From positions 1,302,001 through 1,366,000 of the forward strand of contig OZ037882.1 in assembly GCA_964035575.1 (NCBI GenBank): a DNA stretch of 64,000 bases. The letters are read 5' to 3'. The translations under genes and the position numbers were made by a program. Shown here in pieces: positions 47,136 to 60,865 of this stretch. Every line of letters starts with the position of its first letter. Within the stretch, counting starts at the first letter, position 1. Origin of the DNA: Rhynchopus sp. YZ270_cl-10 (taxonomy: Eukaryota; Euglenozoa; Diplonemea; Diplonemida; Diplonemidae). The notes beneath the pieces were generated by a model. That model was not told the origin of the DNA, ran no database searches, and was given only the letters and a program-made list of their open reading frames with translations.

Positions 47136-50100
47136 ATGAAAAGGCAACGTAGTGAGAGCGGGTCTGCGGATGGGCGTGCTGACAAAAAGCCTAAGACAAC
47201 AAAAGAAGCAACACAGGAGGCAGAAGAAGATGATACAGAAGCTTTTCAAAAACAGACTGGAGAGGATGATGAAGAAAAGGAAAAAACAGAAGATGAGCGC
47301 AATGAACCTACAACAGTAGAATGCAGTACAAAACGGAAGAGGGGAGATGATGAACCAAGAAGTGCGCAGGAGCAGAAACCTTTCATTTGTGAAAACTGTG
47401 GTGCCAGCTTTGCAGTAGATAAACAGCTCAAAGCACACAAAAAAGGCTCAAAAAAATGCAAAAAAACGTGTCCAAAGTGCAGAATTACGTTTTCTAATTT
47501 CCTTGAGAGGCACAATCATCAGAAGGGCTGCACAGGTGGGTTTCAGGAAGCACCTTCTACTCCTTCTCCTCAGGAAGCACCTTCTACTCCTGATGTGCCA
47601 CCCCCCAAGAAGCAAAAACTGGATAAGACTTCAGACGGCCGTTTCAAATGTCCTAATTGCGATGCTACATACAAACGTATTCACAAATTGACGGAGCATC
47701 TGAAAAAATGTCAACCTGCCTGTACTCTTTGTAGGCGCAGTTTTTCATCACCTCTGCAGGCACAGAAGGAAAATCATGCGTGCTTAGGAAAACTTTGCTG
47801 TGAGCACTGTGGGGAAGAATTCACCGAGGTTAAAAACATGAAATCACATGCAGCAACCTGCGAAAAAACATGTCCGTACTGCTATGCACAGTTTGCAGAG
47901 GTAAATATTCTACTGAAACACATCACACAATACTGCCTGAGGTTCAAAACTCTCAATTGCAAAATGGACTATCTTTCATACATTTTGCTTGGACAGGATG
48001 AGAGAGAGTTACAAAAGGAGAATGTGAGTGCTATAACACCTGCACTGTCTGCTAGTGTTGCAGCAGTTTTGTGTTTGGCAGCCATAGAACTTCCCCAGTA
48101 CTTTGACTTCAACGATTACACACCGCCGTTATTTTCCTGGCTGTTCCATTCAGCTGAAGTATTTCGCATTTCGGCGTTAAGGACTTCTTCAAGGCCATAC
48201 TATGCCACACAGGATAATCTGCTAAGGTTCCAAAAAGTGCTGCTGTGGTCACACATAAATGTTCCCTTGATTAAGGACAACAAACCAAAATCTCACACCT
48301 TCAACGACTGTGTGGTCGACATCATGCAAAAAAAATGGGATCTCAGAAAGCTAAAGTCACTTGAAACAAAAAGGCAGCAGACGTATACCAAACTTGATGA
48401 GCTTGAGGAGGTTAAAGCTAGGATTTTTTTGCTTGAGCATGAGGCCAGTTTTGTTACGCTGAGAAACGTGGACCCAATGTCAAAAATGGTGTTCGACCCA
48501 GCTTCTGTGGAGGAAGCAAAGTCTATATGGAGTGCACGGCAAATAAGAAACCTCAAGGAGCTCATGATCAAAGAGCAGAACCTCATGGGGGAGCTTATAG
48601 AGAAACATTCCAAAGCTGATTTTGACGTTGTACAGTCAGAGGCAAAATACATGTCTGGGACCCTGTTTCACGAAGCAGAGTTTCAGATGGAAAAACAGAG
48701 CAGTATTGTTGAGGAACAAAGAGCTGATCTAAACAGAAAGCTGCAGAGACAGGGAGTCAAAAAAATATTCACCTACCGGCACCTGGGGGCAGCACTGCGC
48801 GAAGAGGTGGATGACAGCATTAAGAAGCACTCATGCGGAGAGATGGACAAACCCTGCAAGCATTGCGGGGCATTGCTGTTTCGTGGAGAGTCATCAAAAA
48901 TATGCTGCACTGGTGGAAAGGTGTCCCTGCCAGATATGCCCAAAATAATCAGCCAAGACCACCTTGAACTTCTTCAGGACAAATTCTACAAAAGGGTTTC
49001 AATTCAGCTGAACGCATTCTTCGCGATGGTAGAGAACAAAATCCGCCGAGACAGCCGTGTGCCAAAGGGCTTCTCAGCAGTGGCTCTGGAAGGTAGGGGA
49101 TTAAAAAAATTCAATGGCTTTTATGACGATGCTCTCACAGAGTCCTGGTTTGTTGATCCAAACGTCAGCAGCACAGACAATAAAAAAAGCATGACTGGAG
49201 GGGTCCTCCCTGACAATCTTCTTGGTCTTGCTGAGAAGTGTCATCTTCTTCTTGGAGACAATGCATTTGCAGCAAAGTTCAAAGCAATTTCACAGCAGTA
49301 TAAGGGTCGCGAGGATGAGCTGAAGAAGATGAGGATTGACTTCCATGAAGTCCTGGCAAGCAAGACAGGGTCAGAATATACAACCGATGAGGCAAAGGGT
49401 GCTGTTAAGATGTTCTACACCATCGATGAAGCCGCACCTGCAGAGCGCAAATTTACTGTGTACCCAATGTTTACGTGTGCTGAAAATGGGGGTAAGGATC
49501 CAAAGTGGAACGCACCAATCATCATTGATGACTTTAACCAACTCTATGAACTGCTTTCATATCCATTAGCCCATCTGAATCCCACCGAGAATAATGGGTT
49601 CCGCCTGAAGATGCCTCACAGGGTGGTGAACCGCGGAGCTGCATCTGACAGTGATGATGATGATGATGATGATGCCCAAAACACGAACAACCCTGAACCA
49701 ACAGCACCAAACCCTGAAGCGCTCAACAGCGGTGAAAAGGATGATGCGATGCAGGTAGACCCTGAAGAGTGGAATGGTGGATGGGAACGTTGTGCAGAAG
49801 AAGACAGAGCTGTGGACTCAATGCATGAGGTTCTTCGCAACGCTACTAACCTAGCTGAAACGACACCATCTTCAACATTCATCTCAGCAAAGCAGTACGC
49901 AACATATCTCATGCACCACCGTCCGAACAGCAGCAAAGACCCGTTGTCCTACAACCCCCTGCTCATGCATGGAACGCTGACACAGCAGTTCTTCATCGAC
50001 ATGGCGATGCGTGGCATGTATCAGCGACTGAAATACCATATTGTTGGAAGGGGAATGGGCTACGCCTCCAAGAAAGACATCACCTCTGGGAAACAGATTC

Positions 50101-53100
50101 CACCGACAAACGAAATCTCTATGCCTTCTTCATTTGAGAGAGGAGTAGCTGCGAGGGCACAATTACTCAACGACACACTTGCAATATACGCAAAGTATGG
50201 GAAAGCTGATTTCTTTCTCACAATGACATGCAACCCGATGTGGGAGGAGATACAATCCAATCTTCTCGAAGGAGAAACGGCCCTCGACCGTCCGGAGCTT
50301 GTTCACCGTGTGTTCGACTTAAAAGTCAAGGAACTTGTGGACGACATACGCAAAAAGAATGTTCTTGGACAAAATATTGCAATGGTGATGGTGACCGAGT
50401 ACCAGAAGAGAGGGCTCCCTCACTGCCACGCAATCCTTTGGAACAACAATAAAACGTCACCTAAGGACCCGTTCAACATCGACCACATCGTGCATGCTGA
50501 GCTCCCGGACCCAGAAACACATCCTAACCTCTACAAAGCTGTAAGCGAGTACCTCATGCACAATGACTGCCTTAAAAATAGAGGCTCTCCCTGTCTACAG
50601 AAGGGAAAGGATGGAAAGTGCAAATATTGCAAGTCCAACTTCCCCAAGGACTTCAGAGATTTCACCACCTCTGGCAATGATGGCTACGCCTTTGTCATAA
50701 GAAGGGATCATGGGATACTGTCTTATGTGGATCCAGACGTTGTGAAGAAATGGAAAGAAAAACACCCAGGGGAAACTACTCACCCAAACCAGAGGAACAA
50801 CAGGTGGGTGGTTCCCTACAATGCGTATCTTCTCCTCAAGTACCAGTGCCACATCAACATTGAGGCAGTGCGCGGGATTCTTGCTGCTAAATATTTGTTC
50901 AAATACTTATTCAAGGGGGAGAATGAGGTAGATGGTGTGATAAAGGAAGATACAAAGCATAAAGGAGGGCCATCAGAAGCAAAAACCACAACAACGACCA
51001 CGACCACTGGGAGCATTATGAGGTTTCTGAAGGCACATTGTTTGACTGCGGCTGATGCTTGTGGGTACCTACTCGGAACAAAGATGGTGCGGATTTACCC
51101 AGGAGTGCAGAGACTCCACATCCACCTCGAAGATGAGCAGAGGGTGTACTTTCCTTTAAAGAATTATGGTGATGACTCAAGGAGAAGGGATGCGGCTGCA
51201 AAATCCAAAAGTACACTCCTTGCCTTTTTCGAAGCAAATGAAAGATGCAAGAAGCATCGTGAAGGCATTCCAGCACATGAAGCCTACAAAGGCTTTGACA
51301 AACTACTTTACAATGATGTCCCAGAATTCTTTTCTTACCCCAGAGAAAAGAAGGAATGGCAGCTGAGACCGGGATATGGGTGGTGCGAGGAAGAAGGCTG
51401 CTATAAACCTGGCCCTCACTCAAAAAGAAATGAAGGAGAAGGCCTCTCAATCGGCAGGATGTACTGGGCCCCTGTAAAGGATAAGGAGTTGCACTGTCTC
51501 CGTCTACTTCTTCTGTGCAAGCGTGGATCATGCAGCTTTGAAGAGCTGAGAACCATAGGCTCCGTTGTTCATCCTACATTTTATGCAGCTGCAGCAGAAA
51601 TGGGGCTTATCCATGATGGGGCAATCTTGCGTAACGCCCTGAAAGAGTGCATCAATACAACACTGTCCTCACGTGCCATCCGTTTTACGTTTGCAATGAT
51701 AATAATAAACTACATGACCACTGCAGAAGACGTTGCAAAGGCGTGGGCAGAGTATGAGTTTGAGCTGTGTGCGCCACCTTTGGACAGAGTAAAAAGGCAG
51801 GAACGGGAGGAAGCAGTACCAAGCAACCACATCTACCCTAAAGAGAAGCGTAAAGCTTTGCTAGACATGCAACGGCTCCTTAAGGAAGCGAACGTTAAGA
51901 CTTCAATGGAAGATCTTGGGCTCCCCACTCCTCCTGAAGGTACTACAGGGCAGAGCACAGAGTTTGTCTTAAACACAGAGAGGTATGATGAGGGTGAAAT
52001 GCTGAAGAAGTTTGAACAGATTCAAGGCAACCTCAACGAAGGGCAGCAGAATGTCTTCAACTCTGTGAAGGAATCTGTTGAAGGTAACCAGGGGAAGGTC
52101 ATATTTTTGCAGGGTGCAGCAGGAACAGGCAAGACATTCCTGTACCAGGCGTGTTTGTACTGGGCCAGGAGCAGAAGGGCAAGGGCAAAGCAACAACAGC
52201 AGCAGCAGCAGCAGCAGCCACTTCAACAGAATGAGGAGGACCGCTTTTCAATCGCTGTGGCAACATCAGGGATAGCAGCTACACTACTACCAGGAGGCAG
52301 AACTGCACACAGCCGATTTAAGATCCCAATAGATCTTGAACCAAACTCAAAGCGGATGTGCGGGCTTGATGATGACCATGTCGAACTCCTAAGGCGCACT
52401 GACCTCATTGTCTGGGATGAGGTGGTAATGGCACAAAAGGCAAGCATAGAGGTAGTAGACAGAACGCTTCAGAGGTTGAGGGGATGTTCACAACCATTTG
52501 GAGGAGTGACAGTGCTTCTTGGAGGAGACTTCAGGCAAATCCTTCCTGTTCCAGGGGCAAACAAAGGGAGCTTTGAAAGCATCTCGATTTCGCTCCACAA
52601 CTCATACCTCTGGAACCAACTCACAAAAATGTCCCTGACGCAGGTCATGAGGGTGAAGGACGACGACGCTTTCCGTGAGTACCTCATGAAGGTTGGTGAT
52701 GGGTCTGTGAATGAGGCTGGGGATGTGGAGGGTGCTGAGGACACAGAAGCAGTTATGCAGGTGCCACATGCTATCATTTTTGAAAAAAAGAACAAAAAGG
52801 TGACTGAGGATACTTTGATTGACTTTACATTTCCTGACATCAAGAATGGAATGTATGAGAACTGTGCTTTGCTGTGCCCTACAAACGCACGCCAGGTCTA
52901 CATGAACGAAAAAATTCTCAGCAGCTTCCCAGGAGAGACAATTACCCGTATGTCAGAGGATACCTGCAAGGACCCAGGAGCAAATGAATTCTTCACCACT
53001 GAAGCACTCAATGCAATGAACCATGCACGTCTTCCTCCACACATCCTGAACCTGAAGGTCAACTGTATTGTAATGCTTCTAAAGAACCTCGACCCCGCAG

Positions 53101-54680
53101 GTGGACTGTGCAATGGAACGCGTCTTGTTGTGAAGGAGGTGAAGAAGAACATCCTTGTCTGCACCCACCTGGCGGAAGAATGCGAGTGGCGGAACAAAAA
53201 CGGGAAAAAGCCAGAAACTGTTGCCATACCTCGCCTGCCCTGCGATGGTGATGCGAAGGATCTCACCATCGACTTTGTACGTCAGCAGTTTCCAGTGCGG
53301 CTGTCTTTTGCCATGACGATTAATAAGTCTCAGGGACAAACTCTCAGGAGGGTGGGTCTTGATGTGTCACAGTCGCCCTGCTTCTCTCATGGCCATCTGT
53401 ACGTTGCAATGTCAAGGGTGTGCAGCAGGAATGACATCAAGATTTGTCTTCCACCTCAAGGTGATACAAATTTGTATAACTGTGTCCACCAGGAGGTCAT
53501 CTCTGCCATTGAGGAGTCAGTTGGGGGAATAAAGATGAAGGTCAGTAAGGAAAGGAGGAATCAGCTGAAGCGGGACCTGAGGCTTACAGAGGCTGTATAT
53601 GCAAAGGCCATGCATGAACGTGCAGCAAACCCTTCAGAAAACCCTGCAGTGGTGTGTTCCCCTGATGCTGATGGAAGCCCCATTGATGATAAAGAACACG
53701 AAATCAACAACCCGGCATGTGGAAGGTCTCTTGTAGTAACTCCCTGGACAAAGGATGAAGAAGAACAACCGATGGATTTCTATCCTTTTACATTTCCAGA
53801 GGGGGGATGGTATGTTAGCATTACATTATGGTTACAGTAATTATTGTACATTTTTAATTAAATAATACACTACAATTTATACAGGGAATATATCCACAAC
53901 AACGTTCCAGAAGCTTCTCATCCACAAAAAAATGTAACAACTACAGTTTCTGAAAAAAATAGGTATGTTTTTTTCGTGGTCAACAACTTTAAAACCATTA
54001 CCAATATTTTACAGGAACAATGAGAATAATATTCAACATGTTCTGAGCAGGTTCAACCTCGGACAAATTGACGTTACTGGTGATGGAACGTGTTTCTATC
54101 ACGCCATACAGCAGCTCCTCACTGGAAAAAGAAATGATGGTCATGCTCTACGCAGAAGATTTGCAGAGTTCTTGCTCAGGAATGAGATTATGATCCAGGA
54201 GCATCCCTTACTTTTTGATGATGAAGAGAAAAAAAAAAGGTATGTAGCATTTGTATTTGTGCAAACCCGCAAACCCGCAAACCTAAACTTTTCTACCACA
54301 CCTGTAAACAAAACAGGAACTTTGATGACCTTCTTCAACGCGTCACAAATAATGCCGATGACAGTTATGCGCAGGAGGTAGAAGTAGCACTGATGTCTCT
54401 CATGCTTAGGTCTCTTATCACAGTAGTCACTTCTAGGACCTATGAGACAGAAGGATATTCTTGCTTTCATTTTTTGCCAAAGGGGCAATCTCCTGAAGAT
54501 GTTCTTATGCAAATACCATCAGAAAAGAGACTGCTGATAGTGCAAACTTATCAACCTCCCCACTTCAACATTGGTACAGGAACTCCAGAAAATGTACTGA
54601 AAGCACATAAAAAAGCCCTAATTTACCCCACATTTCCAGACAATCACCTTTCTGACTTTCAACCGGGTGATCTTGACTAA
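47136..54680 (+). CDS. Helitron B transposase: zinc fingers, HUH-Y2 Rep, Pif1-like helicase, OTU; four exons
   Basis: Exons 47136-53809, 53885-53962, 54015-54239, 54317-54680, about 2,446 residues; introns of 75, 52 and 77 nt, all GTATGT...ACAG and in frame. ATG 47136 is preferred (MKRQRSESGS, basic); another in frame lies at 47049. N-terminal C2H2/C2HC fingers (FICENCGASF, FKCPNCDATYK, CCEHCGEEF, CPYCYAQF). Rep: FFLTMTCNPMWEEI, HUH GLPHCHAILW (50421-50429), Y2 KYLFKYLFK (Tyr 50892, 50904). Helicase: GAAGTGKT at 52113-52136, a Gln run encoded by CAG/CAA soon after (52189-52230), DLIVWDEVVM, LGGDFRQILP, TINKSQGQTL. C-terminal OTU: GDGTCFYHAIQQ, His in PPHFNIGTG. Intron 3 contains octamer units. 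Rolling-circle transposition; looks whole. Confidence 0.9.
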
Positions 54681-55429
54681 AAAAATTTTTTCCTTTTTTT
54701 CTTTACAGTAAATTACTGTAAAAGACTTTTATTTTTATTTTTATTTTTTTTTTCTTCCCAGCCGGAGAGAATCAGATTAAATCTCTTGTGATGAAGAAAT
54801 ATTTGTTTGAACATGTTCATTGGATTGAAAAAAAATATGAGAAAAAAAAAACTGGGTAAGCTTAGCCCATCTAAAAAAAAGGATTTTATTTTTGTTTCTG
54901 TTTCACTGTTTTTTTAAACTGTTTTTGTGGAGTTCGTTTAGTTTTAAAAAAAATCAATTAGTTTGGAAATTGTAGCAGTTTTTATTTTTACAGAGACTTT
55001 TTGACCGGTTTGATCAGCAGTTTTTGTTGTTTTTTTCTTCCCAGCCGGAGATACTCTCTTGTGATGAAGAAAATATTTTTGTCTTGGATTAAAAAAAATA
55101 AGGAAATATAGGGTTTGCGGGTTTTCGGGTTTGCGGAAGAGGTTAAAACATAGCTTTAAAAAAAGACTACACCTTGAAGAAGGCGCTCACTTTGGCGGGT
55201 GAGAGTATTGTCATGCCATAAAAATAAAAAGATCAAAAATGAGAAAAGGAAAAAGAAAAAGAAAAAGAAAAAACACACAAAATGACTGAATAGCTCACGC
55301 ACTTTTACTGTTTCTTTTTTCCTATCCTCATCACCACCACTTCCCACACAGAAACCTACACATACCTGATATTCAATTCATCCATACAAATGAATTTTGT
55401 AATCTTGATCAGTGCACAGATTATGTACC
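54681..55429. other. AT-rich 3' region of Helitron B with an 80-bp duplication
   Basis: No gene. TTCTTCCCAGCCGGAGA, then CTCTTGTGATGAAGAAA, then a TTGGATT stretch occurs twice, at ~54757-54840 and ~55038-55105. Octamer-like GGGTTTGCGGGTTTTCGGG at ~55110. Confidence 0.5.
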
Positions 55430-56110
55430 TGGGAAAATTTTTTTGGTCAAAATCCTGGTTTTTGCGGTCTCACACGTGTGTATGACCAAATTTTAGGTGG
55501 TCAAAAGTGGAGTCTGACCCCCATGTCCCGGTCATAAAAATTTCCTGTGAAGCCATTGACGAAGGAACTTTGCACTTTTGATCACTGCACACTATGTACT
55601 GACCAAAAAACCCACACAAAACACCAAAAACACCAAAAATCATGAAAAAACTGATCCATGCATTTTAGGTCAAAAATACCCATTTCTCAGCGCAAATTGA
55701 CCCCACCACAGCACGCACAGACTCCGGAGAGCCAAAATCAAAAAATTTTTTTTTCGATTTTTTGTAGGCAAAAATTGCTGGGAAAAATTTTTTGGTCAAA
55801 ATCCTGGTTTTTGGGGTCTCATACATGTGTATGACCAAATTTTAGGTGGTCAAAAGTGGAGTCTGACCCCCATGTCCAGGTTATGGAAATGTCATATGAA
55901 GCCATTGCTGAAGGAATTTTGCACTTTTGCGCATCAACAATTATGTACTGGGCATTTTTCCCACACAAATTTGACCCAGTACTCAAGGTCAATTTGACCT
56001 TGGTTCTTCTCTCAGGGTCTTCTGACCAATTTTTAACATGTCTAAAATGGTATCTGACCCCCATGTCCAGGTCATAAAAACGCCCAATCAGTCCATTAAA
56101 GCCACAGATT
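55430..56110 (+). repeat. ~350-bp direct repeat, two full copies and one partial
   Basis: Copies begin near 55430 and 55780 with GGTCAAAATCCTGGTTTTTG and share GTGGAGTCTGACCCCCATGT and GAAGCCATTG. A third, shorter copy (TCTGACCCCCATGTCCAGGT) is at ~56053. Non-coding. Confidence 0.8.
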
Positions 56111-56560
56111 TGATGTTTTGAGTAGTTGTGGTTAAATGTGGCCCAATTTTCCCAGCCAAAAAATGACCCCAAAAATCACGAAAAAAAATATTTTAAAGCC
56201 GATACACTTACACACCTAAATTTGGCCCAATATGTCCAATGTGGTCCTCCAGGGTTGCAATGGCCTCATTTTATGGGCATACTGGCCATATTTCATACTT
56301 ATGTCACATTTTGAAATTTTCGTCACATACAATACACACACCTTAGAACCACAAAATATCGTCAATTCCTTCACAAAAATAGCCGTGAAATGCCGCACCC
56401 ATTTTAGGTATCTTCAGAAAATGCTAACATCCAAACCCAGTACATTACGTCGTTTTTGGGCCCCAATCTACCGGAGTGTATTATCAGAAATACTGGGACC
56501 ACGCGATCCAGCAATCCTGCAGCGTCGCCATTTTGTACCCCTCAAACCCGTAATAACTAG
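56111..56560. other. Spacer before the octamer array; nothing recognised
   Basis: Mixed unique-looking sequence. A short frame runs through it into the array but resembles no known protein. Confidence 0.45.
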
Positions 56561-59500
56561 AAACCCGCAAACCCGCAAACCCGCAAACCCGCAAACCCGT
56601 AAACCCGCAAACCCGCAAACCCGCAAACCCGCAAACCCGCAAACCCGTAAACCCGCAAACCCGCAAACCCGCAAACCCGCAAACCCGTAAACCCGCAAAC
56701 CCGCAAACCCGCAAACCCGCAAACCCGCAAACCCGCAAACCCGTAAACCCGCAAACCCGCAAACCCGCAAACCCGCAAACCCGCAAACCCGCAAACCCGC
56801 AAACCCGCAAACCCGCAAACCCGCAAACCCGCAAACCCGCAAACCCGCAAACCCGCAAACCCGCAAACCCGCAAACCCGCAAACCCGCAAACCCGCAAAC
56901 CCGCAAACCCGCAAACCCGCAAACCCGCAAACCCGCAAACCCGCAAACCCGCAAACCCGCAAACCCGCAAACCCGCAAACCCGCAAACCCGCAAACCCGC
57001 AAACCCGCAAACCCGCAAACCCGCAAACCCGCAAACCCGCAAACCCGCAAACCCGCAAACCCGCAAACCCGCAAACCCGCAAACCCGCAAACCCGCAAAC
57101 CCGCAAACCCGCAAACCCGCAAACCCGCAAACCCGCAAACCCGCAAACCCGCAAACCCGCAAACCCGCAAACCCGCAAACCCGCAAACCCGCAAACCCGC
57201 AAACCCGCAAACCCGCAAACCCGCAAACCCGCAAACCCGCAAACCCGCAAACCCGCAAACCCGCAAACCCGCAAACCCGCAAACCCGCAAACCCGCAAAC
57301 CCGCAAACCCGCAAACCCGCAAACCCGCAAACCCGCAAACCCGCAAACCCGCAAACCCGCAAACCCGCAAACCCGCAAACCCGCAAACCCGCAAACCCGC
57401 AAACCCGCAAACCCGCAAACCCGCAAACCCGCAAACCCGCAAACCCGCAAACCCGCAAACCCGCAAACCCGCAAACCCGCAAACCCGCAAACCCGCAAAC
57501 CCGCAAACCCGCAAACCCGCAAACCCGCAAACCCGCAAACCCGCAAACCCGCAAACCCGCAAACCCGCAAACCCGCAAACCCGCAAACCCGCAAACCCGC
57601 AAACCCGCAAACCCGCAAACCCGCAAACCCGCAAACCCGCAAACCCGCAAACCCGCAAACCCGCAAACCCGCAAACCCGCAAACCCGCAAACCCGCAAAC
57701 CCGCAAACCCGCAAACCCGCAAACCCGCAAACCCGCAAACCCGCAAACCCGCAAACCCGCAAACCCGCAAACCCGCAAACCCGCAAACCCGCAAACCCGC
57801 AAACCCGCAAACCCGCAAACCCGCAAACCCGCAAACCCGCAAACCCGCAAACCCGCAAACCCGCAAACCCGCAAACCCGCAAACCCGCAAACCCGCAAAC
57901 CCGCAAACCCGCAAACCCGCAAACCCGCAAACCCGCAAACCCGCAAACCCGCAAACCCGCAAACCCGCAAACCCGCAAACCCGCAAACCCGCAAACCCGC
58001 AAACCCGCAAACCCGCAAACCCGCAAACCCGCAAACCCGCAAACCCGCAAACCCGCAAACCCGCAAACCCGCAAACCCGCAAACCCGCAAACCCGCAAAC
58101 CCGCAAACCCGCAAACCCGCAAACCCGCAAACCCGCAAACCCGCAAACCCGCAAACCCGCAAACCCGCAAACCCGCAAACCCGCAAACCCGCAAACCCGC
58201 AAACCCGCAAACCCGCAAACCCGCAAACCCGCAAACCCGCAAACCCGCAAACCCGCAAACCCGCAAACCCGCAAACCCGCAAACCCGCAAACCCGCAAAC
58301 CCGCAAACCCGCAAACCCGCAAACCCGCAAACCCGCAAACCCGCAAACCCGCAAACCCGCAAACCCGCAAACCCGCAAACCCGCAAACCCGCAAACCCGC
58401 AAACCCGCAAACCCGCAAACCCGCAAACCCGCAAACCCGCAAACCCGCAAACCCGCAAACCCGCAAACCCGCAAACCCGCAAACCCGCAAACCCGCAAAC
58501 CCGCAAACCCGCAAACCCGCAAACCCGCAAACCCGCAAACCCGCAAACCCGCAAACCCGCAAACCCGCAAACCCGCAAACCCGCAAACCCGCAAACCCGC
58601 AAACCCGCAAACCCGCAAACCCGCAAACCCGCAAACCCGCAAACCCGCAAACCCGCAAACCCGCAAACCCGCAAACCCGCAAACCCGCAAACCCGCAAAC
58701 CCGCAAACCCGCAAACCCGCAAACCCGCAAACCCGCAAACCCGCAAACCCGCAAACCCGCAAACCCGCAAACCCGCAAACCCGCAAACCCGCAAACCCGC
58801 AAACCCGCAAACCCGCAAACCCGCAAACCCGCAAACCCGCAAACCCGCAAACCCGCAAACCCGCAAACCCGCAAACCCGCAAACCCGCAAACCCGCAAAC
58901 CCGCAAACCCGCAAACCCGCAAACCCGCAAACCCGCAAACCCGCAAACCCGCAAACCCGCAAACCCGCAAACCCGCAAACCCGCAAACCCGCAAACCCGC
59001 AAACCCGCAAACCCGCAAACCCGCAAACCCGCAAACCCGCAAACCCGCAAACCCGCAAACCCGCAAACCCGCAAACCCGCAAACCCGCAAACCCGCAAAC
59101 CCGCAAACCCGCAAACCCGCAAACCCGCAAACCCGCAAACCCGCAAACCCGCAAACCCGCAAACCCGCAAACCCGCAAACCCGCAAACCCGCAAACCCGC
59201 AAACCCGCAAACCCGCAAACCCGCAAACCCGCAAACCCGCAAACCCGCAAACCCGCAAACCCGCAAACCCGCAAACCCGCAAACCCGCAAACCCGCAAAC
59301 CCGCAAACCCGCAAACCCGCAAACCCGCAAACCCGCAAACCCGCAAACCCGCAAACCCGCAAACCCGCAAACCCGCAAACCCGCAAACCCGCAAACCCGC
59401 AAACCCGCAAACCCGCAAACCCGCAAACCCGCAAACCCGCAAACCCGCAAACCCGCAAACCCGCAAACCCGCAAACCCGCAAACCCGCAAACCCGCAAAC

Positions 59501-60865
59501 CCGCAAACCCGCAAACCCGCAAACCCGCAAACCCGCAAACCCGCAAACCCGCAAACCCGCAAACCCGCAAACCCGCAAACCCGCAAACCCGCAAACCCGC
59601 AAACCCGCAAACCCGCAAACCCGCAAACCCGCAAACCCGCAAACCCGCAAACCCGCAAACCCGCAAACCCGCAAACCCGCAAACCCGCAAACCCGCAAAC
59701 CCGCAAACCCGCAAACCCGCAAACCCGCAAACCCGCAAACCCGCAAACCCGCAAACCCGCAAACCCGCAAACCCGCAAACCCGCAAACCCGCAAACCCGC
59801 AAACCCGCAAACCCGCAAACCCGCAAACCCGCAAACCCGCAAACCCGCAAACCCGCAAACCCGCAAACCCGCAAACCCGCAAACCCGCAAACCCGCAAAC
59901 CCGCAAACCCGCAAACCCGCAAACCCGCAAACCCGCAAACCCGCAAACCCGCAAACCCGCAAACCCGCAAACCCGCAAACCCGCAAACCCGCAAACCCGC
60001 AAACCCGCAAACCCGCAAACCCGCAAACCCGCAAACCCGCAAACCCGCAAACCCGCAAACCCGCAAACCCGCAAACCCGCAAACCCGCAAACCCGCAAAC
60101 CCGCAAACCCGCAAACCCGCAAACCCGCAAACCCGCAAACCCGCAAACCCGCAAACCCGCAAACCCGCAAACCCGCAAACCCGCAAACCCGCAAACCCGC
60201 AAACCCGCAAACCCGCAAACCCGCAAACCCGCAAACCCGCAAACCCGCAAACCCGCAAACCCGCAAACCCGCAAACCCGCAAACCCGCAAACCCGCAAAC
60301 CCGCAAACCCGCAAACCCGCAAACCCGCAAACCCGCAAACCCGCAAACCCGCAAACCCGCAAACCCGCAAACCCGCAAACCCGCAAACCCGCAAACCCGC
60401 AAACCCGCAAACCCGCAAACCCGCAAACCCGCAAACCCGCAAACCCGCAAACCCGCAAACCCGCAAACCCGCAAACCCGCAAACCCGCAAACCCGCAAAC
60501 CCGCAAACCCGCAAACCCGCAAACCCGCAAACCCGCAAACCCGCAAACCCGCAAACCCGCAAACCCGCAAACCCGCAAACCCGCAAACCCGCAAACCCGC
60601 AAACCCGCAAACCCGCAAACCCGCAAACCCGCAAACCCGCAAACCCGCAAACCCGCAAACCCGCAAACCCGCAAACCCGCAAACCCGCAAACCCGCAAAC
60701 CCGCAAACCCGCAAACCCGCAAACCCGCAAACCCGCAAACCCGCAAACCCGCAAACCCGCAAACCCGCAAACCCGCAAACCCGCAAACCCGCAAACCCGC
60801 AAACCCGCAAACCCGCAAACCCGCAAACCCGCAAACCCGCAAACCCGCAAACCCGCAAACCCGCA
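56561..60865 (+). repeat. GCAAACCC octamer array, ~538 units
   Basis: The first ~190 bp contain GTAAACCC variants spaced 40-56 bp apart (multiples of 8). From ~56745 to the gap every unit appears identical (~515 units). Minus frames read CGFAGLRV repeats in all phases because 8 bases give a 24-bp coding period; these are not genes. Confidence 0.97.

Noticed and set aside
56468-60858. Three minus-strand frames of ~1,450 codons (CGFAGLRV repeats)
   Set aside because: All phases of a stop-free octamer; identical repeats in three frames cannot all be coding.
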